The notes: generated by a model not told the origin, from the letters alone. A DNA stretch of 58,308 nucleotides from a candidate division WOR-3 bacterium (GCA_039803925.1 JBDRZL010000013.1:1-58308), one strand, 5' to 3'; counted from the first letter of the stretch, positions 1 through 8,686 are shown. Program-made: numbers and translations.

Positions 1-621
1 CCTATAAGGAGAAGGCAAAGACTTTTTATCCTGAAGTTATTGAATATATAAAGAAAAGGAGATGGGAAATTCCGCGACTTGGACAAATTCCTTTGAAAAA
101 AGAATTAGATGAATTTTGCAAAAATAATAAGATATCTTAAAGATAGAAATGAAATTATAAATCCAAAAGTCAAAATTTCTTTTTATTCAAAAACTGGTAA
201 AGTGGTGATAAGGGAAAAGAGGAAAAAGAAAAAATTGAGAAGAGGTAATTTCACGCCAAATTCTCATTAACAAGCAGAAATGCAAGAGATTTTCTGGAAA
301 AGCTAAAATTATCCTAAAGATCCTCAGAGTAATGTTTTTGTAGAAAGATTTAATAGACTTTTCTACGAACATTTAATTGAGTGGAATTTAAAGGAGATTA
401 TTCAGCCTGATAAATTCAACTACTATTTGATGAATTACCTTCTATGGTATAATCCACAAAAACCACATTAAGCCCTTAACACTTTTTCACCCCTTGAATA
501 CTTTTTGAAAAATTATATAAGGAACAATTATTATTCTAATATGTATGTAAATCGTACACTCAATAATTCTATTATCTTTTTAAAATTTTTCAGAAAGATA
601 AAACACTTTAAAATTATTTAA
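1..621 (+). pseudogene. decayed integrase-type transposase, 5' end outside window
   Basis: Remains of a DDE/rve-type transposase are visible as four pieces in shifting frames. Positions 3-140 encode a helix-turn-helix piece (YPEVIEYIKKRR ... LDEFCKNN) and stop. Positions 139-270 continue in another frame (basic linker with FYSKTGKVVIREKRKKK) and stop. Positions 270-317 carry TSRNARDFLEKL, from the catalytic core. Positions 310-621 carry the core end, PQSNVFVERFNR ... YLLWYNPQKPH, then an in-frame TAA at 469-471, then SPLEYF. The central part with the first catalytic Asp residues is missing between the third and fourth pieces, so there are internal deletions as well as frameshifts. The fold and the NxxVERFNR and WYNxxxPH motifs are typical of IS481/IS3-like integrases; the exact family is inferred. 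It cannot encode an active enzyme. Confidence 0.82.
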
Positions 622-676
622 TAAAACTTTATAAACCTCGTTTAAATAAAATGTTTTTTTCTTGGTTTGAATGTCT

Positions 677-1117
677 TTAATCTTCAACTTCTATCCCTAA
701 TTTTTGAAGAAATTCTTTTGCATCTTCAAAATCTATTTCTACTCCTTTTTTTGTGTCTCTCAATCCTCTGTAATAACCTGCAATATGAATTTCATTATAT
801 AAACTTTCAAATCTTCTTTTTAACTTCCCATCTTTATGTAATAAATATTTATTTATACAATCTCTGTATCCATCAACACTTTGAGGAAGTTTTTCTTTGT
901 CTATTTTCCCTGTCTTTAATAATACATAATCAAGAGCCTTTAAAATAGAAAGCCATAAAGCTCCATAAGCCTCCTGAACATATTTTATTTCTTCATAATA
1001 TTCTCCCTCATCATCCAAAGGAGATTTATTTAATGTTTCTTTTGCATTTTTATACAACTTTATTGCCTCTTCTTTTATTTTCTCTATTTCTTCTGGATTT
1101 ATTTTTAAATTTTCCAT
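677..1117 (-). CDS. DUF5618-like small helical protein
   Basis: This 146-residue, mostly helical soluble protein has no signal peptide. The pattern YYEEIKYVQEAYGALW, a central ALDYVLLKTGK, and IHIAGYYRGLRDTKKG resembles the DUF5618 family as I remember it, whose helical layout recalls HEPN-like proteins. The function is unknown. It stands alone between a dead transposon and a gene-poor stretch, which would suit an accessory gene. There is no Shine-Dalgarno sequence; TATAAT lies at 1124-1129 (minus strand), 6 nt before the ATG, suggesting a leaderless mRNA. If the HEPN likeness is real it might be half of a toxin-antitoxin pair, but no nucleotidyltransferase partner is next to it. Confidence 0.7.
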   Translation of the reverse strand: MENLKINPEEIEKIKEEAIKLYKNAKETLNKSPLDDEGEYYEEIKYVQEAYGALWLSILKALDYVLLKTGKIDKEKLPQSVDGYRDCINKYLLHKDGKLKRRFESLYNEIHIAGYYRGLRDTKKGVEIDFEDAKEFLQKLGIEVED

Positions 1118-1129
1118 ACTTATATTATA

Positions 1130-1745
1130 ATTCTTTTCAACATTTTTTGCAGATTTTCTTCAAATCCTATAATTGCTTTTATCCCTTTCCCAAAATCTTT
1201 TATTCTGAATATTTCAAAATTTTCTACCGGAACTATTAAAATCTATGATAATTTGAAAAAATTGAGATAAAATGGTGCTTACATGGTAATCACATTTTTG
1301 AGGTTTTTTTATCTAATTTACAGTTGATTAGTATATAAGTGATAAAGGGAACATAAAAAAGTTGAAATTTAAAAACTTTATGTTAATAAGTGTTGTTATT
1401 AAAGGATTGGTTATATAAGTATTTTAGGTTTAGAGGTATCGTTATGTTTGGGCTTTTGGTAAGTTTGTATCTGGTTTATTTCCTCGTCAGTGTGATTTAG
1501 TTGTTATTAATAATGTTTCATTTAGGTTGGAATTATTATTCTGGTATGGTGGCCTATGGGTTATAAAAGATTATTATGAAGTTTTACGATTCCTCTTGAT
1601 AGGTTATATGATTTATTGAATAATGGCAGTGATTTAGTTTGGGAGAATGAAAGTAAGTTTTATTTATTCTGGCGTGATTTACTTTTTCTATCTGATTTAT
1701 TTGTATTTGTTGAAAATTAAACTCATATAAAATTATAATAAAAAA
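1130..1745. other. gene-poor stretch, possibly with a gene relic
   Basis: No convincing gene lies between the DUF5618-like gene and the riboswitch. Around 1590-1722 the plus strand has a short open stretch reading RLYDLLNNGSDLVWENESK then FLSDLFVFVEN before a stop. Its composition looks protein-like, but it has no start and stops abound upstream. It may be the tail of a decayed gene. Its family is not recognised. Confidence 0.35.
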
Positions 1746-1750
1746 TAAAG

Positions 1751-1943
1751 GCTGGGTGCCGGGAAGTGGGTGAAAATCCCACACTGCCCCCGCAACCGTG
1801 AGGGACCGGAAAAGAGGTGTTTTCGGGGCTTTTGCCCGCCACTGGGAAATAAGGGTCTTTGCCTATCTTTTAGGCGAAGGCTTTTTTCCTGGGAAGGTGG
1901 AAAGCTCCTCTATGAAGGTCCCAAGTCGGGAGACCGACCCAGC
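1751..1943 (+). ncRNA. cobalamin (B12) riboswitch
   Basis: The conserved landmarks of the cobalamin aptamer appear in order. Closing stem P1 pairs GCTGGGT (1751-1757) with ACCCAGC (1937-1943). The GGGTGAAAATCCCACACTGCCCCCGC core follows at about 1769, GCCACTGGGAAA at 1838, GGGAAGGTGGAAAG at about 1890, and the B12 box AAGTCGGGAGACCGACC at 1923-1939. Downstream, a 9-bp hairpin AATATTCCC/GGGAATATT (1979-2001) ends 3 nt before the Shine-Dalgarno AAGGAGG (2005-2011) of the receptor gene, which suggests control of translation initiation. A rho-independent terminator is not apparent. The expected logic is that adenosyl- or another cobalamin shuts off the uptake genes that follow. Confidence 0.95.
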
Positions 1944-1978
1944 TTTCAATTGCCCCGGGGTGGTGGGCTTTAAAGGGT

Positions 1979-2011
1979 AATATTCCCGACCGGGGAATAT
2001 TTAAAAGGAGG
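1979..2011 (+). promoter_or_regulatory. riboswitch expression platform: hairpin plus Shine-Dalgarno
   Basis: A perfect 9-bp hairpin (AATATTCCC at 1979-1987, GGGAATATT at 1993-2001, loop GACCG) lies just before AAGGAGG (2005-2011) and the GTG start at 2018. No U-tract follows, so it is not a terminator. Its GACCG loop could pair with an aptamer loop, as in known class-I cobalamin riboswitches, but the pairing partner was not worked out. Confidence 0.6.
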
Positions 2012-2017
2012 TTTTTT

Positions 2018-3763
2018 GTGTTTAAAATTTTAATTCTTTTCCTTTTAAAACAATATCAAATATTTCCTTCTAAAGAAAAAACTTACACTGTGCCACCTAT
2101 AGAAGTTTCTGCCAAATATCCTGAAAGTTTTCTAATAAGTAAAGGAACATCTTACCTTGTTGATTCCTCACTAATTGAAACTTTTAAATTTGACCCATCT
2201 CTCCTTAATCTTTCATTTTCTCCTTCTTTAATATTAAACAGTTACGGTTACCCCGGCTACCTTCAAACAGGTTTTATAAGAGGATTTTCCTCAACAAGAA
2301 CAGGTATCTATCTTGAAGGATTTAAATTAAATTCAAGAACCTCCGGGTCTTTTAACCTTTCTCATTTATCAGGTTTTTCAGTATCTGGTATTGAAGTTCT
2401 TTCTTCTTCAGGTTCTTCTATATACGGTGAAAATGCTTTAAGCGGTGCACTTAATTTTAAACTTTTAAGAAAATCAGGATTTAATTTTAAAGGAGGAGCA
2501 GGGAATTTAAATACAACTCTTTTTTCAGGCTCTGCTGGATTGCCCTATACCAATTTTTACTTTGCTGACTATACCTCCATACCACCAGAGAAAAACAGGG
2601 ATTCCCACTTTTCAAGATTCTTAAATATTTTTGAAAATGAAAATGTAAAATCCCTCTTTTTATATTCAAGAAACAGTATTGGAAACTTTTTTTCTGAAAC
2701 AGGAAGAGAGAATGATGAATTTATCCTGACAGGTTTTAAATACCTATCAAGATATTTTGATTTTGGATATCAGTTTAAAAAGGATGGTGTGGAAATAAAG
2801 GATATCTTTTATAGTTCAAAGGATTACAGCATCTCTAATAGAATTTTCGGAGATTTATTTTTAAATACAGAATATTTGAAATTTAGAACAGGCTTTGAGT
2901 ATGAAAAAGAATATTTAAAGGGAACTACTTTTGAAAATACGAGTCCAAAAGATGAAAGACTCTATCCTTATCTTACTTTGGATCTTATAATTCAGGGACT
3001 TATCCCTTATTTTGAATGTGGAAAAGAACTTAAAGGTTCTTTTAATACAGAAAGTCCCTTTGTTTATAGAGGGGGAATTATATTATTTAAAGAGTTAGGC
3101 TCAATTTACTTTAACTACTCAAAGGGCTTCAGGGCTCCTACCCTTTTAGATTTATATTGGCCATATGATGGATTTTCAAAAGGAAATCCTGATTTAAAAC
3201 CTGAAACTTCAAAGGAAATTGAAGGTGGAATAAAAGTAATTGAAGATAAATCCCTTCTTTTAATTTCCTATTTTAAAAGAGAACTTGAAAATGGAATTAC
3301 ATGGAGCCTTGATGAGAATTTTGTTTATACCCCTCAAAACATTGAAAAAATAAAACTTCAGGGTTTTGAAGGTCTTATTAAAATTGAAAAAGTTCCCTTT
3401 ATTTTTAGCCTGAATTTTATATTCTACAAAGAAAGAAAAAATATAGAAAATGACTCAGAAAAAACACTATTACTTATTCCCACTTACAATTCAGGTTTTC
3501 TTATTGGTTATAAAGAGAGGAATTTTTCTTTATCTTACAGATTGAGATTAATAGGACCTCATTATTCTATAGATCTATCTGATTATCAGGTTAAAAATGT
3601 GCAACATGCAATCTTTCAGGATTTATCCTTCACTTTAAAATTGAGTAAATTTATTAATATGTCTCTTGTATCAACGAATATAGATAATAAACCTTTTGAA
3701 TTTCAAATTGGCTTTCCTCTTGAAAGAAGGAGAATTTATGTTTTTGCTGAATCAAATTTTTAG
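2018..3763 (+). CDS. btuB: TonB-dependent outer membrane receptor, probable cobalamin receptor
   Basis: This 581-residue protein is a TonB-dependent receptor, close to the size of E. coli BtuB. A short signal-like N-terminus is followed by a TonB-box-like segment (YTVPPIEVSA, about residues 22-31). A plug domain comes next (about 40-150, with GFIRGFSSTRTGIYLEGFKL and GSSIYGENALSGALNF), then a 22-strand-type barrel ending in the terminal Phe usual for outer membrane proteins. NYSKGFRAPTLLDLYW and GNPDLKPETSKEIEGG are classic receptor barrel motifs. Translation starts at GTG behind AAGGAGG. The cobalamin riboswitch directly upstream and the binding protein and permease genes downstream indicate B12 or a corrinoid as substrate. 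No tonB/exbBD is in the window. Confidence 0.92.
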   Translation: MFKILILFLLKQYQIFPSKEKTYTVPPIEVSAKYPESFLISKGTSYLVDSSLIETFKFDPSLLNLSFSPSLILNSYGYPGYLQTGFIRGFSSTRTGIYLEGFKLNSRTSGSFNLSHLSGFSVSGIEVLSSSGSSIYGENALSGALNFKLLRKSGFNFKGGAGNLNTTLFSGSAGLPYTNFYFADYTSIPPEKNRDSHFSRFLNIFENENVKSLFLYSRNSIGNFFSETGRENDEFILTGFKYLSRYFDFGYQFKKDGVEIKDIFYSSKDYSISNRIFGDLFLNTEYLKFRTGFEYEKEYLKGTTFENTSPKDERLYPYLTLDLIIQGLIPYFECGKELKGSFNTESPFVYRGGIILFKELGSIYFNYSKGFRAPTLLDLYWPYDGFSKGNPDLKPETSKEIEGGIKVIEDKSLLLISYFKRELENGITWSLDENFVYTPQNIEKIKLQGFEGLIKIEKVPFIFSLNFIFYKERKNIENDSEKTLLLIPTYNSGFLIGYKERNFSLSYRLRLIGPHYSIDLSDYQVKNVQHAIFQDLSFTLKLSKFINMSLVSTNIDNKPFEFQIGFPLERRRIYVFAESNF

Positions 3764-4508
3764 TTTAATTTTATTATTCGGGTTCGAGCCCCGAATCATT
3801 TCCCTTGCTCCAAGTATTACTGATTTTCTTATTAAATTGAATCTTGAAAATTTAATTGTTGGAAAAACATATCTTGACCCTGATTTTATAAAGGCTGAAG
3901 TTGTTTTACCCTCTTCAATGAAAATTTCAAAGGAAAAAATTTTGAGTTTAAAACCAACTCATATTATCTCTGCAGGTTTAATTCCAGAAGAGGAGTTATA
4001 TTACTTTAAAAAAAACGGTATAAAAGTTTTAGATTTTAAATATGAAAGTATTTTTAGTCTTATTGAAACCTACATAGTTCTTGGCAAAGAATTTGAAATA
4101 GAAAAAAAAGCCTTAAATGAATTAAAAAGTTTTCTTGATACCTTATTTTTATTTAAAAATATAAAGAATAATAAAAAAGTTTTATTCATTCTTGATTTAA
4201 CAAACGGAGTATGGTGTCCTGGGGAAAAAACCTTTATAGATGACTTAATTGAATGGACAGGATTTGATAATATATCTGATTTTTTTGAAGGTTATAAAAT
4301 TGTATCAATTGAAAAAATTTTAAAAGAAGAACCTGATATTGTGATATTTAATTTTAAAAAGGGATATGAGGCTTTAAAAAATACACCTTTTAGAAATTTA
4401 AAATCAATAAGAGAAAAAAAATTTTATGAAGTTCCTGACCCAAATTATTTTTCAAGACCTTCTCCGCTTCTAATAAGAGCTCTAAAATTTCTTTCTAAAA
4501 TTGAATAA
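3738..4508 (+). CDS. btuF: periplasmic corrinoid-binding protein (BtuF-like)
   Basis: This is an ABC-transporter substrate-binding protein of the helical-backbone type (class III). A short signal sequence (MFLLNQIFSLILLFGF) precedes the diagnostic PRIISLAPSITDFLIKL. Further motifs are LKPTHIISAG, NGVWCPGEKTFIDDLIEWTG and EPDIVIFNF, usual for BtuF/FhuD relatives. The start at 3738 is preferred over an upstream in-frame ATG at 3696: AGAAGGAGA sits 6-13 nt before it and it gives a sensible signal peptide. The gene still overlaps the receptor gene by 26 bp. It should deliver corrinoid to the BtuC-like permease encoded next. There is no lipobox, so it is probably soluble in the periplasm. Confidence 0.9.
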   Translation: MFLLNQIFSLILLFGFEPRIISLAPSITDFLIKLNLENLIVGKTYLDPDFIKAEVVLPSSMKISKEKILSLKPTHIISAGLIPEEELYYFKKNGIKVLDFKYESIFSLIETYIVLGKEFEIEKKALNELKSFLDTLFLFKNIKNNKKVLFILDLTNGVWCPGEKTFIDDLIEWTGFDNISDFFEGYKIVSIEKILKEEPDIVIFNFKKGYEALKNTPFRNLKSIREKKFYEVPDPNYFSRPSPLLIRALKFLSKIE

Positions 4509-5430
4509 AAAAAATTTAGTTCTATTTTTTGTTTTATTTTTAATTTTTATTATATCAATATTAATAGGTCCTGTTTTTTCTTTAGAAAAACAAATAATTT
4601 TTAATATAAGACTTCCGAGAATTCTTTCAGTCATTCTTTCAGGTGCGATGCTTTCAGTATCAGGTCTTTTAACACAAACACTGTTTAGAAATTCAATTGC
4701 AGAGCCCTATTTGCTTGGAATTTCAGCAGGTGCAGCTCTTGGAAGTTTTATTGGTAAAAATTTCATTCCCTATTTTCCTTATAATACTCAGATTTTTGCC
4801 TTTTTATTTTCCCAGATAATTGTTTTTTTGGTAATTTTAATATCTTTTAGAAACGGTTTTTTACCGAGGGAAACCCTTTTACTTTCAGGTATTGCACTTT
4901 CCTTGCTCTGTTCCAGTATTCTTTCCTTTTTAATATTTATTTCACCTTCAGAAAGGATAAAGATATTCTTCTTTTTTTTTGGTTCCTTTTCTCTTATTGA
5001 ATGGGAAGAATTTTTTATTATTTTTATAGTTTTTGTGATTTCTATTTTTCCAATAATCTTAAATTTAAATAAATTTGACCTTTTTCTTTTATCAGATGAA
5101 GAAGTTTTATCCCTTGGTATAAATTTAAAAAGGGAAAGAGTTTTTTTATCTTTACTTATATCCTTTATGACTGGTGTTATAACATCGGTTTCAGGAATTA
5201 TTGGTTTTATAGGTTTAATTGTTCCTCATATTGGTAGAATGATATCGGGTTCAGGAAAGCATAAAAATGTTATTTTAAATGTTATTATAACAGGCTCAAT
5301 TCTCCTTTTAATATGTGATGATTTGTCAAGGATTCTTTTTAAGGGAGCGGAAATTCCCGTAGGTGTATTTACATCCCTTTTAGGTGTTCCCTTTTTCCTT
5401 TATCTTTTAATTAAAAGGAAAAATTATTGA
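4501..5430 (+). CDS. btuC: FecCD/BtuC-type ABC transporter permease
   Basis: This 309-residue polytopic membrane protein is close to the family's usual 320-340. It shows the FecCD hallmarks LPRILSVILSGAMLSVSGLLTQTLFRNSIAEPYLLGISAGAALGS near the N-terminus and GFIGLIVPHIGRMISG near the C-terminus (the cytoplasmic coupling region that contacts the ATPase). Translation starts at TTG and overlaps the end of btuF by 8 bp, so the genes are translationally coupled. No ATPase (BtuD) gene follows; the next gene is convergent and overlaps by 7 bp. The ATPase must be encoded elsewhere or be shared. Confidence 0.92.
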   Translation: MNKKNLVLFFVLFLIFIISILIGPVFSLEKQIIFNIRLPRILSVILSGAMLSVSGLLTQTLFRNSIAEPYLLGISAGAALGSFIGKNFIPYFPYNTQIFAFLFSQIIVFLVILISFRNGFLPRETLLLSGIALSLLCSSILSFLIFISPSERIKIFFFFFGSFSLIEWEEFFIIFIVFVISIFPIILNLNKFDLFLLSDEEVLSLGINLKRERVFLSLLISFMTGVITSVSGIIGFIGLIVPHIGRMISGSGKHKNVILNVIITGSILLLICDDLSRILFKGAEIPVGVFTSLLGVPFFLYLLIKRKNY

Positions 5431-6422
5431 ATTTTTTTAAAAAAGGATAAAAAGTAAAGTTTATTGAGGGTTATAAGACCTTTTGGCAAATTATCAATTT
5501 TATTTATCCAGTTTGTAACTATTGAAGAAGTTGCCTCATCACCTGGAATTCCTCCTTTAATTTTCATTTCAAGAGTGGGTTTACCTTCTATAAGTATTCT
5601 ATCTCTTGGATTTTTTGCATCAAGACTCATTTCAAGTAAAAGTTCTATATTTATTTTTTCTTCTGTTTCTATTTTTACCTTGTGAATAATACCGCAAACT
5701 TTTCCCTTTTTGACTTCAAAATATTTGGTTTTTATCAATTTTTTTGCAATTTTGGGCTCACATGTTTCCTCTAAATTTTTAATCTTTAATCCCAGAATTT
5801 TTGAAACTATTGAAGCTGATTCTAAAAGTCCTACATGTCCTATTTCCCTTTTTTCCCATTTTTCTTTGAATTCCTCTTTTGAAAGTCCTGAACCGATTTT
5901 TTTCTGGAGTGGATACCTTCTTTTACTTGCATTATTAATTCTTTCCACATGTATTGAGTAAATTTCTTCAAAAATCCCTGAAAAAATCGCAGGGAGAAAA
6001 TCCATAGCAAATCCTGGATTTATACCTGTAGGAAGAACAGTCACCCCTTTTTCCTTAGCTTTTTTGTCAATTTTTTCTGCAAGTTCCGAATTTTTAAGAT
6101 AAGGATCTGTCATTTCCTCTGTTGTTGTAATAATGTTATGTCCCTTATCAATAATTAACATGTACTGGTTAAAAACATCCTTAACAAAAGATCCTGTTAA
6201 ATGTAAAACTATTCCTTTTTCTCTTTCAAGAACTTTTTCAGCATCTTCTTCCACATATATATTAGAAAATTTTTCTATTCCTGTAATTTCATAGAGAGAT
6301 TTACCTACTTTTTTAGGATCAATATCAATCACCCCTTTGATTTCAATCCCCTCCTTTAGGTAAAGGTTTTTAACAACACCTTTCCCAATTTCTCCTATTC
6401 CAAAAATGTATATCGGTTTCAT
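5424..6422 (-). CDS. DapB-like / 2,4-diaminopentanoate dehydrogenase-like oxidoreductase
   Basis: This 332-residue NAD(P)-dependent enzyme has an N-terminal Rossmann fold (YIFGIGEIGKGVVKNLY; GVIDIDPKKVGKSL) like that of dihydrodipicolinate reductase. A middle segment carries TGSFVKDVFNQ, ITTTEEM and VLPTGINPGFAMDFLP, as in the 2,4-diaminopentanoate dehydrogenase (Ord) family. Ord acts in anaerobic ornithine breakdown. None of the other ornithine-degradation genes is nearby, so the substrate is unknown and an amino-acid dehydrogenase of other specificity is equally possible. There is no Shine-Dalgarno sequence; TAAAAT (6431-6436) lies 8 nt before the ATG, with TTGAAA (6455-6460) 18 bp further up. 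Confidence 0.72.
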   Translation of the reverse strand: MKPIYIFGIGEIGKGVVKNLYLKEGIEIKGVIDIDPKKVGKSLYEITGIEKFSNIYVEEDAEKVLEREKGIVLHLTGSFVKDVFNQYMLIIDKGHNIITTTEEMTDPYLKNSELAEKIDKKAKEKGVTVLPTGINPGFAMDFLPAIFSGIFEEIYSIHVERINNASKRRYPLQKKIGSGLSKEEFKEKWEKREIGHVGLLESASIVSKILGLKIKNLEETCEPKIAKKLIKTKYFEVKKGKVCGIIHKVKIETEEKINIELLLEMSLDAKNPRDRILIEGKPTLEMKIKGGIPGDEATSSIVTNWINKIDNLPKGLITLNKLYFLSFFKKIQ

Positions 6423-6430
6423 AGGTTAAA

Positions 6431-6460
6431 ATTTTAAAAAAAATCTTTTTTATTTTTCAA
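6431..6460 (-). promoter_or_regulatory. promoter of the DapB-like gene (leaderless type)
   Basis: On the minus strand TTGAAA (6455-6460) and TAAAAT (6431-6436) are separated by 18 bp. The -10 box ends 8 nt before the ATG at 6422, and no Shine-Dalgarno sequence is present. Confidence 0.6.
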
Positions 6461-6485
6461 AACTTCTTTCTTATAATAAAAAGTT

Positions 6486-7061
6486 ATGTCTGAGAAAATA
6501 ACAAAAAAACTTAATCTGGGTTGTGGTAATTTCAAAAAAGAAGGGTATATAAACCTTGATTACAATAAAGATGTAGAACCTGATGTAATACACGATTTAA
6601 ATGTTTTTCCTTATCCCTTTGAGGATAATGAATTTGATTTAATTGAAGCTTCCCATGTTCTTGAACATTTAGATGATCCCTTTAAAGTTATGAGAGAATT
6701 ACACAGGATAACAAAAAATAATGGTCTTATTATAATAAGAGTTCCACATTTTTCAAGAGGATTTACCCATCCGGAACATAAAAGGGGTTTTGATGTTACC
6801 TTTCCTTTTTATTTTAATCCTTCCTTTTTAGGAGGGTATCAGGGAATTGAACTAAAACTTGAAAAAATGAGACTTCACTGGTTTGGTCAGCCCTATCTTA
6901 AAAAAACTGTGCTCCCAAAGTCTTTATTTTTAATTGCAAAATTTATAGGGAAAATAATTGATTTTTTTGCCAATCTTTCTCCTTTTCTTTGTTCAAGATT
7001 CTGGTGTTTTTTAGTGGGTGGCTTTGATGAAATAGAATTTCATTTCATAGTAAGAAAATAG
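6486..7061 (+). CDS. class I SAM-dependent methyltransferase
   Basis: This 191-residue protein has a methyltransferase-11-like fold: SAM-binding motif I KLNLGCGNFKKEGYINLD (residues 8-25), acidic DVIHDLNVFPYPFEDNEFDLIEASHVLEHL, and post-motif RELHRITKNNGLIIIRVPHFSRG. Small methyltransferases of this shape are common in surface-polysaccharide gene sets, and the next gene is a glycosyltransferase; the acceptor is unknown. There is no Shine-Dalgarno sequence. TATAAT at 6472-6477 ends 8 nt before the ATG, consistent with a leaderless transcript and divergent from the DapB-like gene. Confidence 0.85.
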   Translation: MSEKITKKLNLGCGNFKKEGYINLDYNKDVEPDVIHDLNVFPYPFEDNEFDLIEASHVLEHLDDPFKVMRELHRITKNNGLIIIRVPHFSRGFTHPEHKRGFDVTFPFYFNPSFLGGYQGIELKLEKMRLHWFGQPYLKKTVLPKSLFLIAKFIGKIIDFFANLSPFLCSRFWCFLVGGFDEIEFHFIVRK

Positions 7062-7127
7062 TTTTTCTTTGAATTTCATTTAATTTCTTTCTTATGGTAT
7101 AAAATTAAAAATGGTGGAATTTTTACC

Positions 7128-8189
7128 TTGAAAATTCTGATAACTCCTCTTTTCGGTATAGGTGATACGCTTATGATGACCCCTGCTTTAAAAATTTTAA
7201 AAGAAAATTTAAAAAATTCTGAACTTTTTGTCTTTACAATGTTTGAATCTACAAGGGATGTACTCCTTTATAATCCTTATATTGATCATCTTATTTACTA
7301 TCCACTTTTAGAAAATAAAATTAAAAGTTTCTTTTATCTTTTAAAAAAAATAAGAATAAAAAAATTTGATTGTGTTATTAATTTTTACCCCACAAATAGA
7401 AAAGAATATAACCTTTTTTCTTTTTTAACAGGTTCAAAAATAAGGATAGGGCACTCTTATAGTGTTATGGATTTTGTTGAACTTAATTTTTTAAAAAATA
7501 GAAAAATCAAAGAAGATAAAAAACTTCACAATGTTTTAGAAAATGTGAGACTATTGAAAGAATTTTTTAAAATTGATGTTAAAGATATTCCACCACTTCA
7601 AATTTATTTGAAAAAAGAGGAAATAGAAAAGGAAAGAGAATTTTTAAAGGAAAAAGGATTGAAGAATAAATTTTTGATAGGAATTCATGCTGGTTCAAGC
7701 GTTTTTAAAGGTCACAGGGGAAAAAGATGGCCTTCTCAAAATTTTCTTGATTTGTTAAAGAGAATTAAAGAAAAAATTAAAGATAGTTATTTTTTATTTT
7801 TCGGTTCAAAAGATGATGAAGATGTAAATAAATTTCTTGAAAAAAATTTAAAGGATGGAATTTTGATAGGTAACAAAAAAATAAGGGAAGTTGCTTCTTT
7901 AATTAAAAATTGTAAAATTTTTATATCCAATGATTCAGGACTTATGCATCTTGCAGCAGCTTGCCGTGTCCCTGTTCTTGCTCTTTTCGGTCCTACTTCT
8001 CCCTATAAACTTTATCCCTTTGGTGTAAAACACCGTGTTTGCTTTTTAAATCTTGACTGCTCACCTTGTTTTGTATACTCACCCAAACCTTTAAAATGTG
8101 TTAAAAATATTGATTTTAAATGCATGAAAGATATGCAAGTGGATTATGTTTATGAAAAATTTAAAGAACTCCTTGAGGAAGTTTATTGA
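7128..8189 (+). CDS. glycosyltransferase family 9 (heptosyltransferase-like)
   Basis: This 353-residue GT9-type enzyme starts with KILITPLFGIGDTLMMTPALKIL and carries IGIHAGSSVFKGHRGKRWP and ISNDSGLMHLAAACRVPVLALFGPTSPYKLYP, the nucleotide-sugar-binding signature of heptosyltransferases. The C-terminal CSPCF...KCVKNIDFKCMKDM pattern with several Cys is also usual in GT9 proteins. It probably adds a sugar to lipopolysaccharide core or another envelope glycan at the cytoplasmic face. The start is TTG at 7128, supported by GGTGG 10-14 nt upstream; no ATG gives the conserved N-terminus. Confidence 0.9.
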   Translation: MKILITPLFGIGDTLMMTPALKILKENLKNSELFVFTMFESTRDVLLYNPYIDHLIYYPLLENKIKSFFYLLKKIRIKKFDCVINFYPTNRKEYNLFSFLTGSKIRIGHSYSVMDFVELNFLKNRKIKEDKKLHNVLENVRLLKEFFKIDVKDIPPLQIYLKKEEIEKEREFLKEKGLKNKFLIGIHAGSSVFKGHRGKRWPSQNFLDLLKRIKEKIKDSYFLFFGSKDDEDVNKFLEKNLKDGILIGNKKIREVASLIKNCKIFISNDSGLMHLAAACRVPVLALFGPTSPYKLYPFGVKHRVCFLNLDCSPCFVYSPKPLKCVKNIDFKCMKDMQVDYVYEKFKELLEEVY

Positions 8190-8191
8190 TT

Positions 8192-8686
8192 TTAAAGTTT
8201 TTGAATTAAAAATTTTTCCTTAAAATTTTCTGGTTCAAGTATATTCTGGGAGGGTAATATCTTAAAAATTTCACTGATAAAATATATTAAAATTAAGGTT
8301 TTTTCCTTTATAGTGTTTGCTTTAAAAAAATAAATTTCATTATTTTTTCCACTTTTTTTGTATTCCTCTTTGATTTTATCAAGAATATCCTTTTTTGTAG
8401 TATCTATTAAAATTAATCCTTCATTAATATCACTAAATAGTATTCTAAAATCTTCCAGATTATCACACTCAAGGCATATTTTAACTTTTATATTTATAGG
8501 CTTTAATTTTATCCTTAATTTTTGATCTTGATAAAATATTCTTATAAAATGGGAAAATATTTTTGGATTAGAAAAATCAGGATATGTAAGGTTAATCACG
8601 CAAAGTGTATTTAAAAATTCTGTTGTCTTTTTTAAAAATTCTTCTCCTTGCTTTCTATTTCGTGAGATTATATGAATATCTAACAT
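8192..8686 (-). CDS. hypothetical protein, Rossmann-like half-domain
   Basis: This 164-residue soluble protein was not recognised. It has alternating hydrophobic strands (LDIHIIS; CVINLT; VKICLEC; EGLILIDTT; EIYFFKA) and helices, like an alpha/beta domain. The strand EGLILIDTTKKD with the following helix recalls the second half of a small GTPase, but no Walker A motif is present, so nucleotide binding is not claimed. It is convergent with the GT9 gene (2-bp gap). The upstream region is striking: TATAAT (8692-8697) lies 5 nt before the ATG, there is no Shine-Dalgarno sequence and no -35 box, and a CRP-like palindrome sits at 8721-8734. Confidence 0.65.
   Translation of the reverse strand: MLDIHIISRNRKQGEEFLKKTTEFLNTLCVINLTYPDFSNPKIFSHFIRIFYQDQKLRIKLKPINIKVKICLECDNLEDFRILFSDINEGLILIDTTKKDILDKIKEEYKKSGKNNEIYFFKANTIKEKTLILIYFISEIFKILPSQNILEPENFKEKFLIQKL

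Noticed and set aside
667-948. Plus-strand 93-codon ORF
   Set aside because: It is antisense to the DUF5618-like gene and reads as low-complexity Leu/Phe sequence typical of shadows in AT-rich DNA.
1770-1980. Two short plus-strand ORFs of 60-67 codons
   Set aside because: They lie in the cobalamin riboswitch; the RNA landmarks explain the sequence, and the peptides have no protein-like character.
1979-2001. Hairpin before the TonB receptor as a transcription terminator
   Set aside because: No U-tract follows and it lies 3 nt from the Shine-Dalgarno sequence; a translational expression platform fits better.
8192-8686. Unknown protein as a Ras-like (MglA) GTPase partner of the Roadblock protein
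   Set aside because: No Walker A or NKxD motif is present and the genes are 29 kb apart; the likeness is limited to strand-helix pattern.
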